The notes beneath the pieces are model-generated. The model saw nothing but the letters and a program-made list of their open reading frames with translations. It searched no databases and was not told where the DNA came from. Shown piece by piece: positions 43,979 through 52,633 of a stretch of DNA of 64,000 nucleotides (the first letter of the stretch is position 1; each line of letters begins with the position of its first letter). The stretch spans positions 124,001-188,000 of the forward strand of contig NZ_AQXD01000003.1 in the NCBI RefSeq assembly GCF_000375345.1, given 5' to 3'. The stretch comes from Wohlfahrtiimonas chitiniclastica DSM 18708. GTDB taxonomy: Bacteria > Pseudomonadota > Gammaproteobacteria > Cardiobacteriales > Wohlfahrtiimonadaceae. The position numbers and the translations under genes are program-made.

Positions 43979-44953
43979 ATGATGAAAAAAATTCGCTCGA
44001 TTGCTGCACTGTGCACCCTCATCTTTGCGCCAATACATGCCGATGAGCTTCGAAACATTACAGTGGGCTACAGCGATACATTAGACATCACCAAAGAAGC
44101 CACAAACCTTGTTTGCTTTGGCTTTGAAGCCGATCACCCGAATAATCACTGCGCCACACAATTTGTGGATTCTGAAGTGATGTGGGATCGACTCATGAAC
44201 AACGACATTCAAATTGCTTTGATGCCTGAAGAGGTGCTCATTGCCAATCAAAAACAAAAGCGCCAACCCATCATCATTACCCCGCTCTATCAGCAATATC
44301 TTCTGTTGGTGGGCAGCCATGATGTGACGCTCGAATCTGTGGCAAGCTTTCGCGATCGCACCATTGGCGTCACCGATTGGGCCACAAAAGAACACCGTGG
44401 CAAACCGTTGGCCAAATCTTTAGGATTGACGGAAAAAGATGTCTATTTTCCCATCAGCAATGGTTTATCCCAGCTCTCTGATCTGTTTTGCAGCTTTTCC
44501 ATTGATGGCGTGATGATCATGTCCAATCCATCGAGTGCATTGGTGCGCGAGCTCACCACCAGTTGCGATGGACAAATTCTCTCGTTTACCGATGATCAAA
44601 TCCAAAAGATCATCAAAAGCAGCCTTGGGCTGTACCCTGGCACCATTCCAAAAGGCATGTATTGGCGCATGCCAAAAGACATCAATACACTACGTTCACG
44701 CACATTTTTGGTGGTCAATCCAACGCCAGATGTGACCGATGCCGTGTTAGAGAGCCTTGAGCACATTGAGGATGAGATCAATTTAACCACGGTGCGCACC
44801 AACATCACGCCGAAAACCATTGTGGATACTTACGACATCAATCCGATTAAACTCCATCCGTTAGGGCAATCAATGATCGAGCAGATGCGAGAAAATCTCG
44901 CACCTAAATTGCCGCCCGTTACGGAAGAAGCGCCGCCTCAATCCGCTGAATGA
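43979..44953 (+). CDS. TAXI-like periplasmic solute receptor, orphan
   Basis: A 324-residue protein with a signal peptide (MKKIRSIAALCTLIFAPIHA after a second Met). The mature fold resembles TRAP-associated extracytoplasmic immunogenic (TAXI) receptors: a phosphate-like-binding N-terminal lobe, IGVTDWATKEHRGKPLAKSLG, and LYPGTIPKGMYW late, close to the IPAGTY motif of the family. The usual early glycine-rich GGVYY motif is not visible. No TRAP membrane subunits are nearby. GAGG lies 9 bp before the start. The last 35 bp overlap the convergent miaA gene. Confidence 0.6.
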   Translation: MMKKIRSIAALCTLIFAPIHADELRNITVGYSDTLDITKEATNLVCFGFEADHPNNHCATQFVDSEVMWDRLMNNDIQIALMPEEVLIANQKQKRQPIIITPLYQQYLLLVGSHDVTLESVASFRDRTIGVTDWATKEHRGKPLAKSLGLTEKDVYFPISNGLSQLSDLFCSFSIDGVMIMSNPSSALVRELTTSCDGQILSFTDDQIQKIIKSSLGLYPGTIPKGMYWRMPKDINTLRSRTFLVVNPTPDVTDAVLESLEHIEDEINLTTVRTNITPKTIVDTYDINPIKLHPLGQSMIEQMRENLAPKLPPVTEEAPPQSAE

Positions 44954-45857
44954 TGGTTTGATGGAAATTTAAGGTTTCCACATTCACCGGCAACAGCTCC
45001 GTTTCACTTCTAAGCCACGTGCGCTGGCGTTTTGCGTATTGGCGCGTGGCGATGATGGCGCGCTCAATGGCATCTTCTTTCGTCATTAAACCCTCTAAAT
45101 AATCCCAAATTTGACGATAACCCACCGCACGCTGCGATGGATAATCTCCATTGAGTTCAGGATATTTCTCACGTAAATGCACCACTTCATCCACAAAGCC
45201 TAACGCCATCATTTGCTCAAAACGCAGTGCCATGCGCGCATTTGCCCGCGCAATGTCTTGATAAGTTAAAGCAAATTTAAGGTATGGATATGGTAATGCT
45301 TCTTTCGGTGGCAATTGCCAGAAATGATTCAAGGTTTGCCCTGTACTCAACACCACTTCTAAAGCGCGGAGAATGCGCTGCGTATCGGCAGGTGCTAAAC
45401 GCGCGGCACTTTCAGGATCTAACAATGATAATTGAGCATACAAAGGCTCAATACCTTCTGTTTGATGACGCTGTAACAACTCCGCACGCACATCATCTTT
45501 AACGGGCGGAATCGGCGAAATGCCTTCAATCAACGCCTTCATGTATAAAAATGTGCCGCCCACAATCACCGGCATTTTGCCTGCCGCACGGGCAAGCTCA
45601 ATTTCAGCACGGGCATCTTGCCTAAATTGCTCCGCAGAATAGCGCGCCATTGGGGATAAAATGTCCACCAATGCATGAGGATAACGTTCAAGGGTTGCGC
45701 GATCTGGCTTTGCAGTGCCAATGTCCATATCACGATAAATGAGCGCAGAGTCGCAGGAGATTAAATGGCAAGGAAAATGGTCAGCTAAGGCGAGTGCGGT
45801 GTCGGTTTTACCGGAAGCCGTCGGCCCCATCAAGAAAATAACTGGAAAATTCGGCAT
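44919..45857 (-). CDS. miaA: tRNA dimethylallyltransferase
   Basis: A 312-residue enzyme that adds the dimethylallyl group to A37 of tRNAs reading UNN codons. P-loop GPTASGKT is at residues 11-18. DSALIYRDMDIGTAKP and GGTFLYMKALIEGI are classic MiaA segments, followed by QRILRALEV and RQYAKRQRTWLR. No hfq gene is adjacent, unlike in enterics. The 3' end overlaps the TAXI gene by 35 bp. Confidence 0.95.
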   Translation of the reverse strand: MPNFPVIFLMGPTASGKTDTALALADHFPCHLISCDSALIYRDMDIGTAKPDRATLERYPHALVDILSPMARYSAEQFRQDARAEIELARAAGKMPVIVGGTFLYMKALIEGISPIPPVKDDVRAELLQRHQTEGIEPLYAQLSLLDPESAARLAPADTQRILRALEVVLSTGQTLNHFWQLPPKEALPYPYLKFALTYQDIARANARMALRFEQMMALGFVDEVVHLREKYPELNGDYPSQRAVGYRQIWDYLEGLMTKEDAIERAIIATRQYAKRQRTWLRSETELLPVNVETLNFHQTIIQRIEAALLP

Positions 45858-45935
45858 AATATCGGTTTAGACTATACAGTTGCGAAAATGGACTGTATCA
45901 TTTTTTCCTTTCACAATAAACCTCATCAGACGATT

Positions 45936-46889
45936 ATGGCTCGATACTGGACAACCCTCAAAGATTTACAGCAAGCAAACATGATTGACAACCCTGCGGA
46001 TCTTTCAGGCGTTGCCGAACACTTTCAAATTCGCATCTCTCCTGCAATGCAAGCATTGATGGATGGCGATGCCAAAAATCCCATTCATCAGCAATTCATC
46101 CCCTCAAGCAAAGAAGGGATCATTTTAGAAGATGAAGTCAGTGATCCAATTGGGGACATTCCTTATACGCCAGTCACCGGCATTGTGCACCGTTATCAAG
46201 ATCGTGCTTTATTGAAAGTGACGCAGCTGTGCGCTGTTTACTGCCGCTTTTGCTTTCGTAAAGAGATGATTGGTCAATATGGGGAATCTTTAAGCCGCGA
46301 TGAATTAGAGGATGCCTTTACCTACATTGAATCCCATCCTGAGCTTTGGGAGATCATTTTAACCGGTGGCGATCCGCTCATTTTGTCCGTCAATCGTTTG
46401 ACGCACATTTTAACGCGCTTAGCTCGCGTGCCCCATCTACAAAACATACGCATTCATACGCGCATTCCTGTGGTTGCCCCAGAGATGATCACCGATGAAT
46501 TACTCTCACTCTTTTCAGAGATTCAAGCGATGGGCAAAACGCTGACCATCGTGATTCACGCCAATCATGCCGATGAACTGACGGACACCGTTGCCGCAAC
46601 CATGAAGCGCTTACAACAAAATGGCATCATGCTCATTTCTCAATCAGTGATGCTGCACGGCATCAATGATGATTTTGAGACGCTTGCCGCCCTCATGCGC
46701 CGCTTCATTGCCGTACACATTAAGCCCTATTATCTACACCAACTCGACTTTGCCCGCGGCACCAGCCACTTTCGCGTGCCCGAAGAAAAAGCCGTGGCCC
46801 TCATTCGAGAACTACGGCTGAAACTGTCTGGCATTTGTGTACCAGTTTTAATCCAAGAGATTCCACATGGCAAAAAACCGCTCTTTTGA
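45936..46889 (+). CDS. KamA-like radical SAM protein (lysine 2,3-aminomutase family)
   Basis: A 317-residue protein with the radical SAM motif CX3CX2C (Cys codons at 46230, 46242, 46251), then FRKEMIG, TGGDPLILS, RIHTRIPVV and a C-terminal PYYLHQLD segment. The family makes beta-lysine; EpmB in enterics does so for elongation factor P. This sequence looks closer to the short KamA-like proteins of alphaproteobacteria than to EpmB. No epmA or efp gene is nearby. ATG 45936 starts the homologous part; ATG 45888 is possible and lies near the divergent miaA start. Confidence 0.75.
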   Translation: MARYWTTLKDLQQANMIDNPADLSGVAEHFQIRISPAMQALMDGDAKNPIHQQFIPSSKEGIILEDEVSDPIGDIPYTPVTGIVHRYQDRALLKVTQLCAVYCRFCFRKEMIGQYGESLSRDELEDAFTYIESHPELWEIILTGGDPLILSVNRLTHILTRLARVPHLQNIRIHTRIPVVAPEMITDELLSLFSEIQAMGKTLTIVIHANHADELTDTVAATMKRLQQNGIMLISQSVMLHGINDDFETLAALMRRFIAVHIKPYYLHQLDFARGTSHFRVPEEKAVALIRELRLKLSGICVPVLIQEIPHGKKPLF

Positions 46890-47504
46890 TTATTGTGTGA
46901 TCTCTACTAAAATCTGACGTGCCTCATTGGCCACTTTGTGATACCCAAAGAGGCGTTTAAAAGTCGTGCCGCCATATTGATGCCATAAAATGCCCGAACG
47001 AACGCCAGACAATAACAGCGTGCGGATCATCGCGGCATTGCGCTCACTCATGAGAAAAGATTGATCTGAGCCTTTAACATAAATGCGCGGATTGAGTTTA
47101 CTGACGGTTTGAGAATACAAATCCGCCAGTGCCATTTGAATGTTTTCATGCATCATCGGAAAATGCACCAAGCGCCCTTTGATGTTTTCAATGCCGCTGC
47201 TCATGATGTTGAGCAATGCTTCATTTTGACGCAAACGCTTTTGCAACACGAGCACAGCATTAAAGTACGTCATCACCTCGCGGGATAACTTCTCTTGGCT
47301 CGCTAAAGCATGCAGCCCCATGGCAATGTTGGCATAGTTGCCATACACAGCTTCTAAGCCATCAGGATCGGTCTCAAAAATGCTGTGAATCAAGCCTGTG
47401 GCGTATTCGGTTAAATATTCGTGATCTTTTGCAAAGCGATCCACTAAAATCGCGCTTTGCATCGCACCGGCAAGGCCGATGGTTTGTCCTCTTAAATCAT
47501 TCAT
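46890..47504 (-). CDS. hflD: HflD homologue
   Basis: A 204-residue helical protein with the HflD pattern: GLAGAMQSAILVDRFAK near the start, IFETDP, YGNYANIAMGLHAL, and SGVRSGILWHQYGG near the C-terminus. In E. coli it binds lambda CII and sits next to mnmA and purB. Here it is convergent with the KamA-like gene, with no gap between stops. The cellular function is not settled. Confidence 0.85.
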   Translation of the reverse strand: MNDLRGQTIGLAGAMQSAILVDRFAKDHEYLTEYATGLIHSIFETDPDGLEAVYGNYANIAMGLHALASQEKLSREVMTYFNAVLVLQKRLRQNEALLNIMSSGIENIKGRLVHFPMMHENIQMALADLYSQTVSKLNPRIYVKGSDQSFLMSERNAAMIRTLLLSGVRSGILWHQYGGTTFKRLFGYHKVANEARQILVEITQ

Positions 47505-47527
47505 GATCCATTACCTTTGTTGATGAT

Positions 47528-48259
47528 TCACCCTACGTTATCGGATGCGCCCACAAATGGCAATCGATGCGTGATGGAAATGCCACTTTCATCCATCGTG
47601 GTGCCATACACCAAGGGCTTAACGCCTTCGCGCACCGCTTCATTAAACGCGCTTGCATAAGCGGCATCAATTTCTGATGCCACACGCACGCCTTCAATGC
47701 CCGATAAATTCACACAATAGAGAATGTAAGCCTCCGTTGTGTCTGACTGAATGTTCATGAGTTCACGCAAATGCTTAGCGCCACGTGTTGTCACCGCATC
47801 CGGAAAGGCAGCAATGTTGCCATCTTCAAAACCGAGCGTCACGCTTTTGACTTCAAGATACACGGTGCGCCCATCTGCATATTCGAGATAAAAATCGATT
47901 TTAGAATTTTCCGCGCCATACTTCACTTCGCGTTTTAATCGCGTAAAGCCCGTAAGTTCCGTGATGATGCCATTATTAAGCGCCTCTTCCACCAACGCAT
48001 TCGCTAAGTGTGTGTTAATGCACGCTGTGCGCCCTTGAGGCGTTGTTGACAATGTCCAACTGCCCTTCGTTTTGCGGCTCGGATCTTGAGAAGGCTCATA
48101 CCAAATCTCACCGTTTGGCACAAAGCAATTGAGCATCGAGCCAGTATTTGCACAGTGAATGGTGATGGTTTCATCGCTATTTTCCGGCACCACATCAGCT
48201 AAAAAGCGCTTATAGCGCTTTAATAGTGTGGCTTTTTGTAAAGGAACTTTAAAGTCCAT
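47528..48259 (-). CDS. sfsA: SfsA family protein (sugar fermentation stimulation)
   Basis: A 243-residue protein with an OB-like N-terminal DNA-binding part and a nuclease-like C-terminal part. Visible are HCANTGSMLNCFVPN, EVKYGAENSKIDFYLEY and YLEVKSVTLGFEDG, then FPDAVTTRGAKHLREL. The ATG overlaps the rph stop by one base (TAATG), so translation is coupled and the longer frame to 48271 is unlikely. Confidence 0.92.
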   Translation of the reverse strand: MDFKVPLQKATLLKRYKRFLADVVPENSDETITIHCANTGSMLNCFVPNGEIWYEPSQDPSRKTKGSWTLSTTPQGRTACINTHLANALVEEALNNGIITELTGFTRLKREVKYGAENSKIDFYLEYADGRTVYLEVKSVTLGFEDGNIAAFPDAVTTRGAKHLRELMNIQSDTTEAYILYCVNLSGIEGVRVASEIDAAYASAFNEAVREGVKPLVYGTTMDESGISITHRLPFVGASDNVG

Positions 48260-48972
48260 TATGCAAAACACGCCTGTTGTTTTTCGATGATCTGGGCAAT
48301 GCTTGCTCTGGCAAAGGCAATCATTTTTGCCAATTCCTCATCGGTGAAGGCTGCTTCTTCTGCTGTTGCTTGTAGCTCAATGAAGCGGCCTTCGCCATTC
48401 ATCACCACATTCATGTCTGTTTGAGCGGCTGAATCTTCAATGTACTCTAAATCAGAGATCACATTGCCTTCATAGATGCCCACAGAGATTGCGGCAACAT
48501 TTGAGATGATGGGATTTTCTGTGATCAAACCTTGCTTAAGCATTGAATCAATCGCCATTTTGAGTGCCACAAAACCACCAGAAATCGCTGTGGTGCGTGT
48601 GCCGCCATCGGCTTGTAGAACATCACAATCGATTGTAATGGTAAATTCGCCAAGGGTTTCTAAATTCACCGCAGCACGCAACGAGCGACCAATCAAGCGC
48701 TGAATCTCTTGCGTACGCCCCGATTGCTTACCTTTTGCCGCTTCACGCGCCATTCTTGAGTGAGTTGAACGTGGCAACATGCCATATTCAGCCGTAATCC
48801 AACCACGACCTTCACCACGCATGAAAGAGGGGACTTTGTGCTCGATCGATGCTGTGCACAATACTTTTGTATCGCCAAAGCATGCCAACACAGAGCCTTC
48901 TGCATGTTTTGTATAGTCAGTAATGAATTCTACGGAGCGCATTTCATCGAATGCTCTATTAGACGGACGCAT
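48259..48972 (-). CDS. rph: Ribonuclease PH
   Basis: A 237-residue phosphorolytic exoribonuclease that trims tRNA 3' ends. Its signatures include [49 protein letters not shown] and [13 protein letters not shown]. It appears intact and full length, unlike the frameshifted rph of E. coli K-12. It is followed by sfsA in an operon. Confidence 0.95.
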   Translation of the reverse strand: MRPSNRAFDEMRSVEFITDYTKHAEGSVLACFGDTKVLCTASIEHKVPSFMRGEGRGWITAEYGMLPRSTHSRMAREAAKGKQSGRTQEIQRLIGRSLRAAVNLETLGEFTITIDCDVLQADGGTRTTAISGGFVALKMAIDSMLKQGLITENPIISNVAAISVGIYEGNVISDLEYIEDSAAQTDMNVVMNGEGRFIELQATAEEAAFTDEELAKMIAFARASIAQIIEKQQACFA

Positions 48973-49002
48973 GAGAAACCCTTATATTTTTTTGAAGATG
49001 AG

Positions 49003-49066
49003 AAAAGATTAGCCATTTATGATAATTATTATGGCAGAACACAGAGTGAGTGAAAGCTAATCTTTT
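49003..49066. other. Long-armed inverted repeat between rph and infA
   Basis: AAAAGATTAGC (49003-49013) and GCTAATCTTTT (49056-49066) are exact reverse complements, 42 bp apart. The T-rich ends could act as an infA terminator on minus, but the loop is long. It lies upstream of rph, within its leader or promoter. Confidence 0.4.
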
Positions 49067-49088
49067 TAAAGAACTTTGAAGCTTGATA

Positions 49089-49307
49089 TTAACGACCGCG
49101 GAATACGATGCGCGCTTTGCTTAAATCGTAAGGTGTTAATTCTACGCGTACTTTATCGCCGGTTAAGATACGAATGAAGTTTTTGCGCATTTTTCCAGAT
49201 AAATGAGCCGTCACAACGTGGCCATTTTCTAACTCTACTTTAAATGTTGTATAAGGAAGCGTTTCAATTACAACGCCTTCCATTTCGATATGATCTTCTT
49301 TAGACAT
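49089..49307 (-). CDS. infA: Translation initiation factor IF-1
   Basis: A 72-residue OB-fold protein, exactly the usual length. It has [39 protein letters not shown] and [12 protein letters not shown], near-identical to other gammaproteobacterial IF-1. TATAGGAAATT precedes the ATG. It blocks the ribosomal A site during initiation. Confidence 0.97.
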   Translation of the reverse strand: MSKEDHIEMEGVVIETLPYTTFKVELENGHVVTAHLSGKMRKNFIRILTGDKVRVELTPYDLSKARIVFRGR

Positions 49308-49337
49308 AATTTCCTATAAGGCAAAATGTTGACAATT

Positions 49338-49365
49338 AAAAAAGCCTTAAGATGATCTTAAGGCT
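49338..49365 (-). terminator. Terminator of tRNA-Pro
   Basis: On the minus strand, AGCCTTAAGAT and ATCTTAAGGCT pair almost end to end (a near-perfect palindrome), followed by six T. It lies just downstream of tRNA-Pro. Confidence 0.85.
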
Positions 49366-49370
49366 AGATT

Positions 49371-49447
49371 TGGTCGGGATAGCAGGATTTGAACCTACGA
49401 CCCCTTGCACCCCATGCAAGTGCGCTACCAGACTGCGCCATACCCCG
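49371..49447 (-). tRNA. tRNA-Pro (GGG)
   Basis: A 77-nt gene with encoded CCA on the minus strand. Acceptor CGGGGTA pairs with TATCCCG with one G-U. The anticodon stem CTTGC / GCAAG encloses ATGGGGT with anticodon GGG. The T loop GTTCGAATC is normal. It lies 45 bp from the efflux gene stop. Confidence 0.96.
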
Positions 49448-49457
49448 TTATGTGCGT

Positions 49458-49485
49458 ATTATACAGTGTCTGTTTAATTTTGCAA
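49458..49485 (-). promoter_or_regulatory. Promoter of tRNA-Pro
   Basis: On the minus strand, TTGCAA (49480-49485) and a perfect TATAAT (49458-49463) with 16-bp spacing, about 10 bp upstream of the tRNA. Confidence 0.8.
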
Positions 49486-49492
49486 TCAGGAG

Positions 49493-50929
49493 CTACTTTA
49501 CTTCTTCAAACATGGGCTCAGTATTTGAGACCGTATCCTCGTACAAGCCGCCGCCAAGCGCCACATACAACGAGATGCCATTTAAAATTTGTTCTTGATA
49601 GGTACTCAATAAACCATTACGCGCTTGGAAGTGTGAGCGCTGTGCATCTAATACGTTCAAATAGCTTGCAATCCCGTTATCATATAACAATTGAGCTAAA
49701 CGCAAGCTCTCTTTGGTGGTGGCCACTAATTTCACTTGTGCCGCTAACTGACGTTGCAACGGTTTTTGGGACTGCAAACCATTGGCCACATTCGTAAAGG
49801 CGGTTTGGATCGCTTTTTCATAGGTGGCAATGCCCACATCTTTACGCACTAAAGATAAGTCGTAATTCGATTTAATTTTGCCCCAGTTGAAAATCGGGAT
49901 GGAAATTTGTGGCACAAAGCTCCATGTTTCACCGGGTGATTTAAAGAGGTCAGAGAATTTTTCTGACATTGAACCAATCGTCGTCGTCAATGAAATGCTC
50001 GGGAAGAAGGCCGCACGCGCTGCGCCAATGTTGGCATTCGATGCCATCAATTGATATTCTGCTGCCATCACATCAGGATGGGATAACAACACTTCTGACG
50101 GTAAACCTGCTGGCAATTTACCCAAGATTTTCTGGCTGCCAATGGCATAACCACGTGCATGCGGTGCAATGGTTTTACCCACCACTAAATTTAACGCATT
50201 ATTTAATTGCAATACCGCGCGCTCAGCACTCGCGACCGCAACTTTAGATGAATACAATTGTGCTTCAGACTGTGCTAAGTCAAGATCATTGGCAATCCCT
50301 GCCTCCACTTGTTGTTTCACCAATTGATACGATGCGTTATAAGTGCGAGATGTTTCACGCGCAAGATTGAGCTGCTCTTCTGCCGTTTTCAATTGAATGT
50401 AGCTGCGTGCCACTTGTGCCACCAATGCAATGTGCGCCGCTTTTTGCCCTTCAACAGAGGCTAAATATTGGTTTTGTGCCGCATCACTTAAGGATGCAAA
50501 CTTACCAAAGAAGTCCAATTCAAAGGCAGAAATACCGCCGCCAATTTTGTAGCCATCTGTAATATTTGATCGACCCGTTAATGGATTATCCCCATTTTTA
50601 GCGCGTGAATAGCCACCTTGTGCATTGATGCCCGGTAAACGATCACTGATGGTGATGCCATACGCAATGCGAGCTTGTTCTACATTGAGCATCGCAATTC
50701 TTAAGTCGCGGTTATTTGCCAATGCCGCACTGATGTATTCTTGTAAACGAGGATCTTTAAAGTATTGTTTCCAACCAATTTCGGCAGCCTTCACTTTAAT
50801 CTCATTGGCTTTCGCAGGCTCACCCGGGAAACTATTGGCCACAGGCAATGGCGGACGCTGATAATCTGGCGCAAGTGAACAGGCACTGAGCACCGCTGTT
50901 AACATAAGATAAAGAGGTAACTTTTTCAT
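49493..50929 (-). CDS. Outer-membrane efflux lipoprotein (NodT/OprM type)
   Basis: A 478-residue outer-membrane factor of tripartite efflux systems. It has a lipoprotein signal (LSAC, Cys17), then SLAPDYQRPPLPV, and two OEP repeats of coiled-coil barrel helices, each with the family pattern (for example RDLRIAMLNVEQARIAYG and ESLRLAQLLYDNGIASYLNVLDAQ). Usual length. No RND or MFP partner is adjacent, so it must pair with a pump encoded elsewhere. Confidence 0.9.
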   Translation of the reverse strand: MKKLPLYLMLTAVLSACSLAPDYQRPPLPVANSFPGEPAKANEIKVKAAEIGWKQYFKDPRLQEYISAALANNRDLRIAMLNVEQARIAYGITISDRLPGINAQGGYSRAKNGDNPLTGRSNITDGYKIGGGISAFELDFFGKFASLSDAAQNQYLASVEGQKAAHIALVAQVARSYIQLKTAEEQLNLARETSRTYNASYQLVKQQVEAGIANDLDLAQSEAQLYSSKVAVASAERAVLQLNNALNLVVGKTIAPHARGYAIGSQKILGKLPAGLPSEVLLSHPDVMAAEYQLMASNANIGAARAAFFPSISLTTTIGSMSEKFSDLFKSPGETWSFVPQISIPIFNWGKIKSNYDLSLVRKDVGIATYEKAIQTAFTNVANGLQSQKPLQRQLAAQVKLVATTKESLRLAQLLYDNGIASYLNVLDAQRSHFQARNGLLSTYQEQILNGISLYVALGGGLYEDTVSNTEPMFEEVK

Positions 50930-51067
50930 AAAGCTATGGGCTCCAAAATTTAAAATTCATCATTTATAGTCTTATCGCTCAAAATTATAGCAATCCACCG
51001 ATAAGAAAACAGTAATTTTACAACAATTCGACAACCTTGTTGTCAAAAATTTTTTAAATCACGTTTC

Positions 51068-52195
51068 CTAGAAAAACTCTTTCGGATCAAATGTCACCTC
51101 AATGCCCTCTTTCACAAGCTTATTGATGGCATGTTGATTGTCTGGCATGCGGATTTTGCCGGTGCGTAAAATCGCCGCTTTGACAGAATCATCAAAGGCA
51201 GTATTGCCGCTATATTTTGATTTTCTATCATCAATTTTTGTGATGTTGCCTTGGGCATCCACATAAAATACGATCGTTGCGGTTAAACCACTTGAACCTG
51301 TCGGCACACGCCAATGGCTATAAAGTGCACTTTGAATCGCGCCTAAAAATCCGCCGCTCATCAAATAAGCAGTGGCAATGCGATCATTTTCCGCAGCCGC
51401 GGCTGCATCGGCTTTTGCCTTACGTTCTGCCGCAGCTTTATCCGCTGCTGCTTTATCGGCCTTGGCCTTTTCATCGGCAATGCGTTTTTTCTCAGCGGCG
51501 GCTTTGTCGGCAGCTGCCTTATCGGCTTTTGCTTTCTCATCTGCCAGGCGTTTCTTTTCAGCGGCTGCTTTGTCTGCCGCGGCTTTATCAGCTTTGGCCT
51601 TTTCATCCGCTAAACGTTTTTTCTCAGCCGCCACTTTTGCCGCTTTTTCTTCAGCTGCTTTTTGATCTGCCAATTGCTTTTGACGCTCAGCTTCTTCTTT
51701 TTTCTTCTGCTCTTCGGCTTGCTTTTTCTTTAAGGCAATCTCCTCTAGGCGTTTCTTTTCAGCAGCGATGGCTTTTTGTTTCGCCTCTTCCTCTGCTTTT
51801 TTCTTTGCGGCAATTTCAGCTAAACGCTTTTTCTCAGCCTCTGCGGCTTTGCGCTTTTCTTCAGCAATTCTTTTACGCTCTAACTCTTCTAGGCGCTTTT
51901 TCTCTTCTAATTTATCCCTAAAAGCAAACTTTTTGAAATAATCATCGGTTTGATATTGATCCGGCTGATTCATTGCAGTCTGATGTTGAGCCACTGTATT
52001 TAACTCAGCTGTTAATGCGGGTGCTAATAACTCAGGTAAATCTGGCGCTTCATTATGAGATGAAGCATCAGACATAAAAAACATCAGCTCCTTTTTCTGC
52101 ATATAATAAATCACGCACACAGTCACAATGACTAAAGCACTCGTCATTACGGTACTGACAATATTTGCAAAAACTGTTCTTTTAGGATTACTCAT
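51068..52195 (-). CDS. tolA: TolA, cell envelope protein
   Basis: A 375-residue inner-membrane protein linking TolQR to the outer membrane through the periplasm. One N-terminal helix (TSALVIVTVCVIYYM), a long alanine/lysine/glutamate-rich coiled-coil domain (about residues 95-275), and a C-terminal domain with IQSALYSHWRVPTG and SSGLTATIVFYVDAQGNI. The coiled coil includes three near-identical 22-residue repeats. It is third in ybgC-tolQ-tolR-tolA; tolB, pal and cpoB do not follow. Confidence 0.92.
   Translation of the reverse strand: MSNPKRTVFANIVSTVMTSALVIVTVCVIYYMQKKELMFFMSDASSHNEAPDLPELLAPALTAELNTVAQHQTAMNQPDQYQTDDYFKKFAFRDKLEEKKRLEELERKRIAEEKRKAAEAEKKRLAEIAAKKKAEEEAKQKAIAAEKKRLEEIALKKKQAEEQKKKEEAERQKQLADQKAAEEKAAKVAAEKKRLADEKAKADKAAADKAAAEKKRLADEKAKADKAAADKAAAEKKRIADEKAKADKAAADKAAAERKAKADAAAAAENDRIATAYLMSGGFLGAIQSALYSHWRVPTGSSGLTATIVFYVDAQGNITKIDDRKSKYSGNTAFDDSVKAAILRTGKIRMPDNQHAINKLVKEGIEVTFDPKEFF
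51425..51622 (-). repeat. Three 66-bp tandem repeats in tolA
   Basis: The 22-residue unit KKRLADEKAKADKAAADKAAAE occurs three times in a row, at 51557-51622, 51491-51556 and 51425-51490, with one Leu-to-Ile change in the third. The protein repeats are near-exact while codons differ at many positions, so the array is not very recent or has drifted at silent sites. Unequal crossing-over could change the domain length. Confidence 0.85.
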
Positions 52196-52201
52196 AGCGA
52201 T

Positions 52202-52633
52202 TTATTTCACTGGCGTTGTCAATTGAACATTTTTTCCTGTTGCCTGACCTAAGCGACTCATGGCATCAATCAAGCTACCATAAGGCGCATCTTTGTCAGA
52301 CTGCAAGAAAATTCGTGCATTCGGCTTTTGCTGCATAAAGGACTGAACTTCAGCTGTAAGCTGCTCAAGACTCAAAGCTTGATCAGGCTCTTCTAGCTCG
52401 CTGAAATAATATTGTCCAGATTTATCAATACTCACCATCAAGTAATCATCCACAACTTCCTCATAATCAGAATCCGATTCCATTTCTGGGGCATCAATAT
52501 CTACACCTAATGGAATCGTCGTTGCGGTGACCATAAAAATGGTGAGTAACACGAACATCACATCCACATAGGGGACAATGTTCATCTCTGCCTGTAGGCC
52601 TTTGCCATTACCCTTTCTACGTGATCGACGCAT
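52202..52633 (-). CDS. tolR: TolR
   Basis: A 143-residue ExbD/TolR protein with one N-terminal membrane helix (YVDVMFVLLTIFMVTATT) that carries the proton-pathway Asp, and a periplasmic domain. Four bases separate its ATG-containing end from TolQ; it actually shares one base with the tolQ stop. Together with TolQ it uses the proton gradient to energise TolA during cell division. Confidence 0.93.
   Translation of the reverse strand: MRRSRRKGNGKGLQAEMNIVPYVDVMFVLLTIFMVTATTIPLGVDIDAPEMESDSDYEEVVDDYLMVSIDKSGQYYFSELEEPDQALSLEQLTAEVQSFMQQKPNARIFLQSDKDAPYGSLIDAMSRLGQATGKNVQLTTPVK

Noticed and set aside
49389-49797. Plus-strand ORFs over the tRNA-Pro and efflux gene
   Set aside because: They run through a tRNA gene and are antisense to the OprM-type lipoprotein, with no start signals.
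51277-51921. Plus-strand ORF (214 codons) opposite tolA
   Set aside because: It arises from the repetitive AAA/GCN-type codons of the TolA coiled coil read backwards. The Leu/Arg/Phe bias and lack of a start signal mark it as spurious.
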